Positions 1 through 7,918 of a DNA stretch of 64,000 bases are shown in pieces. A program made the translations under genes and the position numbers. Position 1 is the stretch's first letter; every line of letters starts with the position of its first letter. This DNA comes from Streptomyces laurentii (GTDB lineage Bacteria; Actinomycetota; Actinomycetes; Streptomycetales; Streptomycetaceae), in the NCBI GenBank assembly GCA_002355495.1, contig AP017424.1:4653501-4717500 (forward strand), in the 5' to 3' direction. The notes beneath the pieces are model-generated. The model did not search any database and was not told where the DNA came from. It was given only the letters and a program-made list of their open reading frames with translations.

Positions 1-1275
1 GTGAGCAGACTGGCGCAGTTACGACGCGCGGCCGGGCATACGCAGGAGTCGTTCGCGAAAGCCTTCGCCCAAGAGGCAGGACGCTTGGGCGTCGCCGCGT
101 CAGTGAGCGTGCGACAGATCCGGCGCTGGGAGAAGGAGTCGCCCCCGCCGCTTCCTCACCCGGGCCAGCAGCTGGTGCTGGAAACGATGTTCGGCATTCC
201 GCTGGTCGAGATGGGGTTCGAGGTTCCTCCTCATCGCGTGACGGCTCCCGAGGCGCCAGGTGACCCTGGAGGGGTGAAGGCGCCAGGTGACCCTGGAGGG
301 GTGAAGCGGAGGACATTCGTCGCCGACGCCGGGGTGCTCGCCGCGGCTGCCCTCGTTCCTGCGCGGCCGGGCCCGAGGGTCGGCGCGGCCGACATCGCCC
401 GACTGCGCGTGAGGCTCGACGGCTTGTACCGGACCGACCACACAGCGGGCAGCGGGCCGGCCATGACACAGGCGCACCGCATCGAGGGCGAGATCACGGG
501 TGCCCTTGGAACGGCCTCGTACACCAGCCGTATCGGTCGTGAGCTGCAGACGATGCTCGCCGAGTTGCACGGTCACCAGGCGTGGTACGGCTATGACGGC
601 GGGCGTATCGACCAGGGACGCACGGCCTGCGTGGAAGCCCTCACGGCGGCGCAACTCGTCGACGATCCACTTCTGCAGGTTTCCGTGCTGGAGACGCTGG
701 TACTCCTCGCCATCAAGGCAGGTCGCACGTGGGAGGCCGCGAGCGCAGTCGAGAACGCCTACCGGCTCGCCATGCGCGCGGGTGCCGGGCACACGGTGTA
801 CCTGGTGATCGCGCTGCGGGACGCGAACGTGGCCACCCACACGGGAGACCTTTCCGGGGCGCGCCGTGCCCTGAGCCGGGCCGTCAGCCACCAGGGGCGT
901 GCGGACGCGGATGCCGAGGTGCCCAACTGGGCTCGGTTCGTCGGCCCGTTCGAAGTCGACTACGCCACGGCGGACATGTACGTGCGGGCCGGGCGGCCCG
1001 AACGCGCCGTGCCGTTCCTGCGGGCGGCTGCCCGGGGGATCGGGGGCGGACTGGCCCGGAACAGTGCCTCGTACCGCGTCAGACTCGCAGATGTGCTGCT
1101 TGCCGCTGGTGAGGTCGACGAGGCATGTGCCGAGGTGGGTGGCGTTCTGGACACCTGGGGCGGCATCTCGTCGCCCCGTCTGCTGGGCAAGATGCGTGAT
1201 TTCCAGAGGGCGGCCGGAGCGATCGACAGCCCGGCCGCCCGCGAGTGCGCGGCGCGCATTCACGAGACCGTGTGA
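1..1275 (+). CDS. XRE-family helix-turn-helix regulator with TPR-like C-terminal region
   Basis: The frame opens with GTG at the first base of the window, so its ribosome-binding site is not visible and the true start could lie upstream. The 424-residue product has an N-terminal HTH_3/XRE domain (about residues 1-45, with the QIRRWE recognition-like helix) followed by a long alpha-helical region of about 270 residues rich in Ala and Leu, which resembles the TPR-like part of Streptomyces XRE regulators. Residues 85-102 carry a duplicated nine-residue stretch (APGDPGGVK) caused by a 27-bp tandem repeat. It is followed after 11 nt by a GNAT acetyltransferase, so the two are probably co-transcribed. 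The ligand and targets are unknown. Confidence 0.7.
   Translation: MSRLAQLRRAAGHTQESFAKAFAQEAGRLGVAASVSVRQIRRWEKESPPPLPHPGQQLVLETMFGIPLVEMGFEVPPHRVTAPEAPGDPGGVKAPGDPGGVKRRTFVADAGVLAAAALVPARPGPRVGAADIARLRVRLDGLYRTDHTAGSGPAMTQAHRIEGEITGALGTASYTSRIGRELQTMLAELHGHQAWYGYDGGRIDQGRTACVEALTAAQLVDDPLLQVSVLETLVLLAIKAGRTWEAASAVENAYRLAMRAGAGHTVYLVIALRDANVATHTGDLSGARRALSRAVSHQGRADADAEVPNWARFVGPFEVDYATADMYVRAGRPERAVPFLRAAARGIGGGLARNSASYRVRLADVLLAAGEVDEACAEVGGVLDTWGGISSPRLLGKMRDFQRAAGAIDSPAARECAARIHETV
253..306 (+). repeat. 27-bp perfect tandem duplication inside the XRE gene
   Basis: Two identical adjacent 27-bp units (253-279 and 280-306) encode APGDPGGVK twice and keep the frame. They lie in the linker between the HTH domain and the helical domain, so a copy-number change would alter linker length without destroying the protein. 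Confidence 0.9.
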
Positions 1276-1286
1276 GAAGGCACCGA

Positions 1287-1841
1287 ATGACTCGGACCGA
1301 GGGAGTCTCTGTCGACCGGCTCGACGGGCCCGCCACCGCCGCGGCCGAGGACTTGTTCCGCCTGGTCTACGCCGACGTGTTTGCCGAACCGCCTTACAGC
1401 GAGACCGAAGAGCAGGTCACAGCGGCCTTCCGCCGCTTCCGCTCCCAGGCGCGCAAGGCCGGTTTCCGCAGCGCTCTCGCGAGCACTTCGGACGGCGAGC
1501 CGGTCGGCATGACGTACGGCTACCCGCTTGGCCCCGACACGCGGTGGTGGGACCAGCTGACCCGGCCCGTCTCCGAAGACGTGCGCCGCGAGGACGGCCG
1601 GCGGACCTTCGGGCTCATGGAACTCGCCGTACGTGGACCGTGGCGCGGACAGGGCATCGCGCGGCGCCTGCACGAGACGCTGCTCGACTGCACCGACGCC
1701 GAGAGGGTCCTGCTGAACGTCCACCCGGACAGCAAGGCGGCCGTGGCCGCGTACCGGGCCTGGGGGTACCGGAAGATCGGGGAGGCGCGCCCGTGGGCAG
1801 ACGCGGACCTCTACGACGTGATGGTGCTCGATCTGCGCTGA
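1287..1841 (+). CDS. GNAT-family N-acetyltransferase
   Basis: I chose the ATG at 1287 because an AGAAGG ribosome-binding site precedes it and it follows the upstream stop by 11 nt. The 184-residue protein has the GNAT fold signature. The acetyl-CoA binding motif A is RGPWRGQGIARRLHE (about residues 112-126), followed by the motif B helix with NVHPDSKAAVAAYRAWGYRK. It would transfer an acetyl group from acetyl-CoA to an amine on a small molecule or protein, and the substrate cannot be read from the sequence. Its partner is the XRE regulator just upstream. Confidence 0.8.
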   Translation: MTRTEGVSVDRLDGPATAAAEDLFRLVYADVFAEPPYSETEEQVTAAFRRFRSQARKAGFRSALASTSDGEPVGMTYGYPLGPDTRWWDQLTRPVSEDVRREDGRRTFGLMELAVRGPWRGQGIARRLHETLLDCTDAERVLLNVHPDSKAAVAAYRAWGYRKIGEARPWADADLYDVMVLDLR

Positions 1842-1875
1842 GCGCGTACGCACTCCTGCGGCCGGACGAGCAGGA

Positions 1876-1926
1876 CACAACGGGGGCCGCCGTCGAGGCC
1901 GTCCTCGATGATGTGCCCCCGTTGTG
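1876..1926. terminator. Hairpin between convergent GNAT and yajQ genes
   Basis: A perfect 12-bp inverted repeat (1876-1887 against 1915-1926) encloses a 27-nt spacer that itself contains a shorter stem. It lies between the 3' ends of two convergent genes, so it probably ends transcription in both directions. Confidence 0.65.
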
Positions 1927-1972
1927 CCCTGCGCGCTCAGCCTGACCGCGTCTGTGCGGTCGGCTCGCTTGC

Positions 1973-2464
1973 TCAGCGGTAGTTCACGAACTGGAGGGCG
2001 AAGTCGAAGTCCTTGCCCTTCAGCAGCGAGATGATCGCCTGGAGGTCGTCACGGCTCTTGGAGCTGACGCGCAGCTCGTCGCCCTGGACCTGCGCCTTGA
2101 CGCCCTTCGGGCCCTCGTCGCGGATGATCTTGGCGACCTTCTTGGCGTTCTCCTGGGAGATGCCCTCCTGGATGGAGGCGAAGAGCTTGTACTCCTTGCC
2201 GGAGAGCTGCGGCTCGCCCTCCACGTCCAGCGACTTCAGCGAGATGCCCCGCTTGATCAGCTTGGACTCGAGGACGTCGAGGATCGCCTTGACCCGCTCC
2301 TCGCCGCTCGCCTGCATGAGGATCTTCTCGCCCGACCAGGAGATCGAGGCGTTGGCGCCCTTGAAGTCGTAGCGCTGCGAGATCTCCTTCGCGGCCTGGT
2401 TGAGGGCGTTGTCGACCTCCTGCCGCTCGACCTTGGAGACGATGTCGAAACTGGAGTCGGCCAT
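1973..2464 (-). CDS. YajQ family (DUF520) nucleotide-binding protein
   Basis: The start is the ATG at 2464, preceded by AAGGAG; an upstream in-frame extension to 2506 lacks a good ribosome-binding site. The 163-residue product begins MADSSFDIVSK and ends ALQFVNYR, the hallmark ends of the YajQ family, with two ferredoxin-like repeats between. Members bind nucleotides, and some proteobacterial homologues bind cyclic di-GMP. Whether this one does is not known. It is a single gene facing the GNAT gene across a hairpin and diverging from tRNA-Tyr. Confidence 0.9.
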   Translation of the reverse strand: MADSSFDIVSKVERQEVDNALNQAAKEISQRYDFKGANASISWSGEKILMQASGEERVKAILDVLESKLIKRGISLKSLDVEGEPQLSGKEYKLFASIQEGISQENAKKVAKIIRDEGPKGVKAQVQGDELRVSSKSRDDLQAIISLLKGKDFDFALQFVNYR

Positions 2465-2636
2465 GAGGTGAGGCTCCTTGCTCGGATGCTTGCGGATACG
2501 GCACAAAGCGTAGCCACCCAGACCGCCGCGGACCCGTGATCAATCCGGTGGCGGAGCACCCCGTGGGATCAGGTATTGTTTACCTCGTTGCCGGGGAGCA
2601 CGGCCGAAAAGCGGCTCCGAAGCAACGAAATCCCAT

Positions 2637-2718
2637 GGCGGTGTGCCCGAGTGGCCAATGGGAACGGACTGTAAATCCGTCGGCTCTGCCTACCCAGGTT
2701 CGAATCCTGGCGCCGCCA
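2637..2718 (+). tRNA. tRNA-Tyr (GTA)
   Basis: An 82-nt class II cloverleaf with a 7-bp acceptor stem (GGCGGTG against CGCCGCC), anticodon loop CTGTAAA with GTA anticodon, a long variable arm and a standard T loop (TTCGAAT). The 3' CCA is not encoded. Confidence 0.95.
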
Positions 2719-2726
2719 CATGGATG

Positions 2727-2768
2727 GAACGGCCCCTGATCTGCGGAAACGTGAATCAGGGGCCGTTC
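2727..2768. terminator. Bidirectional terminator after tRNA-Tyr
   Basis: A perfect 14-bp inverted repeat (2727-2740 and 2755-2768) with a 14-nt loop lies between tRNA-Tyr and the convergent pentapeptide-repeat gene. Confidence 0.8.
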
Positions 2769-2782
2769 TGCTGTACCTGCCT

Positions 2783-3820
2783 TCAGGGAGCCGGGGTCGG
2801 CGGCGGCGTCGACAGCGGGCCGTGGACGTCCCGCCAGGCGAGGCAGGCGGCCTTGCGGGCCCGGACCCAGGGGTCCGCCGCGAGGTCCTCGGGCAGGACG
2901 GTGGCGTCGTCGACGACGGCGCCCGACAACTGAGCCGCCGTGAGGCCGCTCACGTCCCGGAGGTCGGCCCCGTCGAGGCCCGCGCCGCAGAGCCTGGCCC
3001 GGGAGAACCCCACCCCGGCGAGCTTCGCGCCGTGCAGCCGGGCCGCGCTCAGATCGGCGCCGTTGAGGATCGACCCCCGCAGGTCGACACCCCGCAGATC
3101 GGCGCGCCGCAGGTCCGCCCAGGTCAGGAACATTCGGGTGAGGCGCGGGCGCGCGTCGAACTCGAACTCCCGCATCTGCAGCCCGACGAGATGGGCGTCC
3201 CGCAGGTCGAGGCGCCGGGGTTCGGGCCGGTCGGGACGGCGGGCGAGGACGTCCATGGCCGCCCGGACATCGGCCGCCGGCTCGGTGCCCCAGCCGGGGA
3301 GCGCGGCCTCCCAGTCCGCCTCCGGGTCGGGCGGCGCGAGGAGGGCGCGGGGCCCGCGGCGCGTGTGCTCGCGCACGTACGTCGCCAGCACGGTCACCAC
3401 GGTCGCGTGCTCCTGCGGGGACTCCGCCAGGATGTGCTCCAGGGCGAAGACCCCGCCCAGCCGCTCCTCCGGCTTCTCGGACGACAACTGCCCGACGGCG
3501 GCGCCGAATCGCTGCGTCACCTGCCCGCGCCGCGACAGGTGGTACGTCCGGGCGGTGTACGCCAGACCGAGCGCGACGACCACGCCTCCCGTGGCGGCCA
3601 GCACGGTCTGGCGCGTGGCGTTCAGCGCGTCCACCTGCTCCTTGCCCCGGAGGCCGCGCACCGGGTCACCGGCCACCACCCAGGTGAGCGGCCCGAGCAC
3701 CAGCAGGACGAGGCCGAGCAGCACCGGAACTCCCAGCACCACGGCCGTGATTGCCGGATCGCGCGGGAGCCGGCGTCCCCGACTCCGCGTACGCGCCCGG
3801 GCGTTCGTACGTGATCCCAT
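2783..3820 (-). CDS. Membrane-anchored pentapeptide-repeat protein
   Basis: A start at the ATG at 3820 gives 345 residues; a TTG 51 nt upstream is a weaker alternative. Two hydrophobic segments follow a basic N terminus (about residues 24-50 and 75-97), then a soluble region, then a block of A(D/N)LXX pentapeptide repeats near the C terminus (motifs ADLRG, VDLRG, GADLS, AKLAG). Pentapeptide repeats fold into a right-handed quadrilateral beta helix. The architecture (two membrane helices plus repeats) is common in Streptomyces and has no assigned function. It lies 68 nt downstream of an NAD(P)H-binding protein gene on the same strand. Confidence 0.75.
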   Translation of the reverse strand: MGSRTNARARTRSRGRRLPRDPAITAVVLGVPVLLGLVLLVLGPLTWVVAGDPVRGLRGKEQVDALNATRQTVLAATGGVVVALGLAYTARTYHLSRRGQVTQRFGAAVGQLSSEKPEERLGGVFALEHILAESPQEHATVVTVLATYVREHTRRGPRALLAPPDPEADWEAALPGWGTEPAADVRAAMDVLARRPDRPEPRRLDLRDAHLVGLQMREFEFDARPRLTRMFLTWADLRRADLRGVDLRGSILNGADLSAARLHGAKLAGVGFSRARLCGAGLDGADLRDVSGLTAAQLSGAVVDDATVLPEDLAADPWVRARKAACLAWRDVHGPLSTPPPTPAP

Positions 3821-3873
3821 GACGCGCCATCCCAGCGCATCAGGCCGACGAAGGGTAGGGGCCGCCTCCAAGA

Positions 3874-3890
3874 GACCTGCCTGGCAGGTC
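3874..3890. other. 17-bp perfect palindrome at the end of the NAD(P)H-binding gene
   Basis: GACCTGCC-T-GGCAGGTC is a full palindrome around one central base, overlapping the stop codon of the 3889-4545 gene. The one-base centre makes a hairpin unlikely, so it could instead be a protein-binding site. No other evidence. Confidence 0.4.
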
Positions 3891-4545
3891 AGTTGCCCGC
3901 GATGTCCTTCACCGCGACCGAGACCGGGATCGAACCCGAGACCAGTTCGAGGGTCAGGCCGGCCGTCGCCGGCGTGTCGAGGAGCTCGGCGAGGACCGCG
4001 GCCACGTCGTCGCGGGGGACCGGCCCGCGGCCCGTGCGGGCCTCCAGGCGGACCAGGCCGTTGCCCGCGTCGTTCGTCAGCATGCCGGGCCGCAGCACCG
4101 TCCAGTCGAGGGTCCGGCGCCCGCGTACGTCGTCGTCCGCCGCGCCCTTCGCCCGCAGGTACACGTCGAAGACCTCGTCGCCCTCGTGCCGCGCGTCCGC
4201 GCCCATCGACGAGACGATGACGAAGCGGCGTACTCCCGCCCGTTCGGCCGCGTCCGCGAGGAGGACCGCCGCCGCCCGGTCCACCGTGTCCTTGCGGTCC
4301 ACGCCGCTGCCCGGGCCCGCGCCCGCCGCGAAGACGGCCGCGTCCGCGCCCTGCAGGGCCGCCGCGACCTCCCCGACGGTCGCCGACTCCAGATCGAGCA
4401 CGACCGCGTCGGCCCCGTCCTTCCGCAGGTCCTCGGCCTGCTCGGGCCGGCGGACGATGCCCACCGGCTCGTGTCCGCCCGCGGTGAGCAGCCGCTCCAG
4501 CCGCCGGGCGATCTGTCCGTGTCCTCCAGCGATGACTACGCGCAT
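3889..4545 (-). CDS. SDR-like NAD(P)H-binding protein (NmrA/YwnB type)
   Basis: The 218-residue protein begins MRVVIAGGHGQIARRLE, an N-terminal Rossmann dinucleotide-binding motif (GxxGQIA), followed by a second strand with VRRPEQ and the FVIVSSMGAD strand typical of atypical short-chain dehydrogenases. A classical YxxxK pair appears shifted (YLRAKGAADD), so a redox reaction is possible but not certain. It starts 2 nt after the stop of the amidohydrolase-like gene, so the two are translationally coupled and probably work together. Confidence 0.8.
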   Translation of the reverse strand: MRVVIAGGHGQIARRLERLLTAGGHEPVGIVRRPEQAEDLRKDGADAVVLDLESATVGEVAAALQGADAAVFAAGAGPGSGVDRKDTVDRAAAVLLADAAERAGVRRFVIVSSMGADARHEGDEVFDVYLRAKGAADDDVRGRRTLDWTVLRPGMLTNDAGNGLVRLEARTGRGPVPRDDVAAVLAELLDTPATAGLTLELVSGSIPVSVAVKDIAGN

Positions 4546-4547
4546 AC

Positions 4548-5882
4548 TCACGACCGTACGGCCCCCGGCCCGCCCGGGCCCGTCGAGTCGGGCCGGTCCG
4601 GGCGCTCCGGCCGGGCCGCCTGCCGGGGCAGGTCGAGCGCCGCCGCCGAGTCGCGGTACTCCCGTACCGCGCTCGTCCGGGCCACCACCCGCCCGCGGTG
4701 CACCACGATCCGGCTGTACGCCTGGGACAGCACGCCCGCCAGCCGCGCGCCCCGCACCGCGAGCAGCTCCGCCGGGAAGCCGGCCTCCACCCGTACCTCC
4801 GCGAGCCCCATCGCCGCCCGCGCGTCCGCGCTCACCGCCCCGTACGCCGCCCGCTCCGCCACCCCGTCCAGCGAGGCCAGCAGGTACGCCGCCTCCAGCG
4901 GGTCGCCCCGCCCCACCGGATTGCACACGTCCCGCAGCGCCCCGCCGCCCGCCGCGACCCGCACCCCGGCCGCCCGCAGCAGCCGCACCGGCGCCGTGCC
5001 GCGCGTGCCGGCCGCCGCGCAGCCGCCCTGGGGCAGGCAGACCACGTTCACCCCGGCCGCGGCGAGCCGGTCCGCGGTCCGCCGGGCGCGTTCGCCGGAC
5101 AGCCGGACGAGCCCCGCGCACGGCCCGATCGTCACCCCCGCCCGCACGCCCGCGGCCATCGCCGCGAGCCGGGCGAGGAAAGCCGGATCGTTCCCGTCGG
5201 TGTGCAGGTCCACCGGGCGGCCGTGCTCGGCGGCGAGGGCCAGGACCAGCTCGACGTAGCCGTTCGGGTCCGGGTCCAGTTCCGGGCGGCCGCCGAGCAC
5301 CGACGCGCCCGTCGCCACCGCGTCCCACAGCAGCGCGCGCCCGTCGGCGCCCGCCGTCCCGGTCAGCAGCCGGGGCACGGCGACCGCCGCCAGGTCCGTC
5401 AGGCCGCGCAGGGAATTCCGGGCCTGGAGCACCGCCTCCAGCGGACCGAGCCCCCGGCCGTCGCCGATCCGCACATGGGCGCGCAGCGCCGTCGCGCCGT
5501 GCCCGAGCTGGAGCAGCGCCGCCTCGGTGGCCCGCCGCTGGATCTCCTCGGCGCCGTACGGGACGGAGCCGGGGGCGGCCGGGCCGTCGGCCAGGTCGGC
5601 GGTCAGCGCCGTGTCGGGGTGCGCGTGCGGCTCGGCGGGCGCGGGCAGCAGCAGATAGCCGGCCAGGTCCACCCGGGCGCCCGCGCCGCCCGTGTGGCCG
5701 AGGCTCCCCGCGGTGCCCACGGCCTCGATCCGGCCGCCGCTCAGCCGGACGTCGACCGTGCGGCCGTCGGTCAGCCGCGCGTTGCGGAGCAGCAGCGAGG
5801 CGGATGCGGCGGCGCCCGTCGCGGCCCGGCCCTCGTCGGGCGAGGGCGGCGGCTGCCGGGGCTGCTTGCTGTCGGCTGACAC
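4548..5882 (-). CDS. Amidohydrolase / cytosine-deaminase-like protein, catalytic residues apparently incomplete
   Basis: I chose the GTG at 5882, which has GAGGAG four bases upstream; earlier in-frame starts lack this. The 444-residue product has the amidohydrolase layout: an N-terminal beta sandwich (LLLRNARLTDGR), then EPHAHPDTAL with the paired histidines, then DLHTDGND where cytosine deaminases have an H-x-D-E motif, and a C-terminal beta sandwich. The glutamate after the third histidine is replaced (DGND). The segment where the metal-binding aspartate is expected (GHDDV-like in CodA) reads GGGALRDVCNP. It may be a degenerate enzyme or have changed chemistry. Coupled to the downstream NAD(P)H-binding gene. 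Confidence 0.7.
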   Translation of the reverse strand: MSADSKQPRQPPPSPDEGRAATGAAASASLLLRNARLTDGRTVDVRLSGGRIEAVGTAGSLGHTGGAGARVDLAGYLLLPAPAEPHAHPDTALTADLADGPAAPGSVPYGAEEIQRRATEAALLQLGHGATALRAHVRIGDGRGLGPLEAVLQARNSLRGLTDLAAVAVPRLLTGTAGADGRALLWDAVATGASVLGGRPELDPDPNGYVELVLALAAEHGRPVDLHTDGNDPAFLARLAAMAAGVRAGVTIGPCAGLVRLSGERARRTADRLAAAGVNVVCLPQGGCAAAGTRGTAPVRLLRAAGVRVAAGGGALRDVCNPVGRGDPLEAAYLLASLDGVAERAAYGAVSADARAAMGLAEVRVEAGFPAELLAVRGARLAGVLSQAYSRIVVHRGRVVARTSAVREYRDSAAALDLPRQAARPERPDRPDSTGPGGPGAVRS

Positions 5883-6110
5883 GGGGCTCCTCACGGCCGG
5901 CTCGCCAGGACCACGCCGCGGGAGGAGGGCCGGGGCCCCGGACTCACGGCCGGGGCCCCGGGCCAGGACCAAGATCACGCAGCGTGGTGGGCCCCGAGCC
6001 TAGGGCCGCCCGGGGCCGCCTCCGGGGAGGAACGCACGCGACGTACCGAGGAGGGCACGTGTGGCGTACGGGGGTGGGGGGCGTACGCGGTGGCGCGCGG
6101 CGCGCGCGAC

Positions 6111-6146
6111 GGCGGTCCGGGCGGCGGTCCGGGCGGCGGTCCGGGC
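6111..6146 (+). repeat. Three tandem 12-bp units
   Basis: GGCGGTCCGGGC occurs three times without interruption (6111-6122, 6123-6134, 6135-6146) in the non-coding stretch before tRNA-Thr. No function is apparent. Confidence 0.85.
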
Positions 6147-6298
6147 GCTGCCGAGGCGGCGCCCTGGGCAGCACCCAGGGCGGTGGCGAAGGCCCCGCCG
6201 CGAGGGCCCGCGCCCGGCCGGAAACCGGGCGGCGACCAGGCCCCTCCCGCCCCGCGTCCTTCTCCCGCCTCGCCCCGCCGGGGCCTGCGAGAACGGAT

Positions 6299-6328
6299 TT
6301 GGGTGATGGGCTCAGGACCGTGTAATGT
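6299..6328 (+). promoter_or_regulatory. Likely housekeeping promoter of tRNA-Thr
   Basis: TTGGGT (6299-6304), an 18-nt spacer and TAATGT (6323-6328) match the HrdB -35/-10 layout and lie 12 nt before the tRNA. Confidence 0.5.
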
Positions 6329-6339
6329 CTTCCTCGCTC

Positions 6340-6412
6340 GCCCCAATAGCTCAGTCGGTAGAGCGTCTCCATGGTAAGGAGAAGGTCTACGGTTCGATTC
6401 CGTATTGGGGCT
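6340..6412 (+). tRNA. tRNA-Thr (GGT)
   Basis: A 73-nt cloverleaf: acceptor stem GCCCCAA/TTGGGGC, D arm GCTC/GAGC, anticodon loop ATGGTAA (GGT) on a TCTCC/GGAGA stem, T loop TTCGATT. CCA is not encoded. Confidence 0.95.
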
Positions 6413-6454
6413 CTGGTGGGAAGGGTCCGTCCTCGGACGGATCCAGAACATCAA

Positions 6455-6527
6455 AGCGGTGTAGCTCAGTCGGTAGAGCAAGCGGCTCATAATCGCTGTG
6501 TCACCGGTTCAAGTCCGGTCACCGCTA
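6455..6527 (+). tRNA. tRNA-Met (CAT)
   Basis: A 73-nt cloverleaf: acceptor AGCGGTG/CACCGCT, anticodon loop CTCATAA (CAT), T loop TTCAAGT. The first base pair is a Watson-Crick A-T, unlike an initiator tRNA, so it is read as elongator Met. A lysidine-modified Ile tRNA is not fully excluded. It lies just upstream of rpmG, as in other Streptomyces. Confidence 0.9.
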
Positions 6528-6615
6528 CACCCAGTAGCCGATTGTAGGGTCGGTCCTGCAATCGGCTACTCTTTTCTGCGTTCATCCGTTTATCCGTCCG
6601 TCAAGGAGCACTCAC

Positions 6616-6780
6616 GTGGCTGCCACCGACGTCCGCCCGAAGATCACGCTGGCCTGCGTGGAGTGCAAGGAGCGGAACTACATCACCAAGAAGAACCGGC
6701 GCAACAACCCGGACCGTCTTGAGATGAAGAAGCACTGCCCGCGCTGCAACGCGCACACCGCGCACCGCGAGACGCGCTAA
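6616..6780 (+). CDS. rpmG: 50S ribosomal protein L33
   Basis: GTG start with AAGGAG eight bases upstream. The 54-residue product reads VAATDVRPKITLACVECKERNY and keeps both CxxC pairs (CVEC and CPRC), so it is the zinc-binding (C+) form of L33. Streptomyces often carry both zinc-containing and zinc-free paralogues, the latter induced on zinc depletion. It follows tRNA-Met by 88 nt and is closed by a strong terminator. Its position next to tRNA-Thr and tRNA-Met is the standard Streptomyces arrangement. Confidence 0.95.
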   Translation: MAATDVRPKITLACVECKERNYITKKNRRNNPDRLEMKKHCPRCNAHTAHRETR

Positions 6781-6791
6781 CCAGGCTCGAT

Positions 6792-6826
6792 CACGAGGCC
6801 GCCCCCACTTCGGGGGCGGCCTCGTG
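6792..6826 (+). terminator. Terminator of rpmG
   Basis: A perfect 15-bp stem (6792-6806 and 6812-6826) with a 5-nt loop lies 11 nt after the rpmG stop. Confidence 0.85.
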
Positions 6827-6899
6827 TCGTTTGTACTGCCCTACTCGGCAGTACGGCAGTACGCACCAGATCGCGCACCAGATCAGGAGGTCCGAGGCC

Positions 6900-7352
6900 A
6901 TGGCGCTCGACCAGTCCTTCGTGGGGCGGACCTATCCGCCCACCCCGCCGTATGAGGTCGGCCGCGAGAAGATCCGCGAGTTCGCCGAGGCGATCGGGGA
7001 CGCCAACCCCGCGTACACCGATCAGGAGGCCGCCAAGGCCCTCGGTCACCCGGACGTCGTCGCGCCGCCGACCTTCGTGTTCTCCATCACGTTCAAGGCC
7101 GCCGGGCAGGTCATCGAGGACCCGCAGCTGGGTCTCGACTACAGCCGCGTCGTGCACGGCGACCAGAAGTTCGCCTACACCCGCCCCGTGCGGGCCGGCG
7201 ACCGCCTCTCGGTCACCACCACCATCGAGGCCGTGAAGTCGCTGGCCGGGAACGACATCCTGGACATCCGCGGCGAGGTCCACGACGAGGCCGGCGAGCA
7301 CGTCGTGACCGCCTGGACCAAGATCGTGTCCCGCGCCCCCGAGGAGGCCTGA
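6900..7352 (+). CDS. MaoC-like N-terminal hot-dog protein (UPF0336 / HadA-like dehydratase subunit)
   Basis: ATG at 6900 with AGGAGG nine bases upstream. The 150-residue product is a single hot-dog domain of the MaoC N-terminal type (residues GRTYPPTPPYEVGREKI, later APPTFVFSI). These subunits lack the catalytic Asp-His pair and pair with a catalytic MaoC subunit, as mycobacterial HadA does with HadB. The catalytic partner starts 2 nt downstream. The pair probably dehydrates a 3-hydroxyacyl thioester; the true substrate in Streptomyces is not known. Confidence 0.85.
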   Translation: MALDQSFVGRTYPPTPPYEVGREKIREFAEAIGDANPAYTDQEAAKALGHPDVVAPPTFVFSITFKAAGQVIEDPQLGLDYSRVVHGDQKFAYTRPVRAGDRLSVTTTIEAVKSLAGNDILDIRGEVHDEAGEHVVTAWTKIVSRAPEEA

Positions 7353-7354
7353 CC

Positions 7355-7783
7355 GTGACCGCGAAGATCGCCTACGACGAGGTCGAGGTCGGCACCGAGC
7401 TGCCCGCCCAGAGTTTTCCCGTGACGCGCGCCACGCTGGTGCGGTACGCCGGCGCCTCCGGTGACTTCAACCCCATCCACTGGAACGAGAAGTTCGCCAA
7501 GGAGGTCGGGCTGCCGGACGTCATCGCGCACGGCATGTTCACCATGGCCGAGGCGATCCGCGTCGTGACCGACTGGACCGGCGACCCGGCCGCCGTCGTC
7601 GAGTACGGCGTCCGCTTCACCAAGCCGGTCGTCGTCCCGAACGACGGCCGGGGCGCCGTGGTCGAGGTCTCGGCGAAGGTGGCCGCCAAGCTGGACGACC
7701 GGCGGGTCCGGGTCGACCTCCTCGCCATGAGCGCGGGCCAGAAGGTCCTCGGCATGTCCCGGGCCGTGGTCCAGCTCGGCTGA
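7355..7783 (+). CDS. MaoC-family dehydratase, catalytic subunit (HadB-like)
   Basis: The GTG at 7355 has GAGGAG eight bases upstream within the end of the preceding gene, two bases after its stop, so the pair is translationally coupled. The 142-residue protein carries the hydratase 2 motif with catalytic Asp and His (GASGDFNPIHWNEKFAKEVG) and the AHGMFTM segment. It should form a heterodimer with the upstream subunit and act on beta-hydroxyacyl-CoA or -ACP. A terminator follows at 7833. Confidence 0.88.
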   Translation: MTAKIAYDEVEVGTELPAQSFPVTRATLVRYAGASGDFNPIHWNEKFAKEVGLPDVIAHGMFTMAEAIRVVTDWTGDPAAVVEYGVRFTKPVVVPNDGRGAVVEVSAKVAAKLDDRRVRVDLLAMSAGQKVLGMSRAVVQLG

Positions 7784-7832
7784 GCGCGTTCCGCCCCGCC
7801 CCTCCTGTTCCACCCCGTCTCGTACGGACGAG

Positions 7833-7860
7833 AGCCCCGGTGCCCGACGGCGCCGGGGCT
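7833..7860 (+). terminator. Terminator of the MaoC pair
   Basis: A 12-bp stem (7833-7844 and 7849-7860, one T-G wobble) with a CGAC tetraloop, 50 nt after the stop. Confidence 0.7.
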
Positions 7861-7918
7861 CCGCCGTGCCCGGTGCCGCACCCGGGCCGCCGAGCCGGGT
7901 GAACGTACTCTTGTGCGC

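Larger units (their letters stand above)
5883..6339. other. Non-coding stretch upstream of tRNA-Thr
   Basis: No frame here has a credible start, ribosome-binding site and codon pattern; the open frames run through the tRNA genes and are GC artefacts. It contains a 14-bp direct repeat (5928-5941 and 5948-5961), three tandem 12-bp units, and a promoter before the tRNA. Confidence 0.5.

Noticed and set aside
5944..6490. GC-rich frames over the tRNA-Thr and tRNA-Met region on both strands
   Set aside because: They overlap complete tRNA genes and consist of Arg/Pro/Gly runs.
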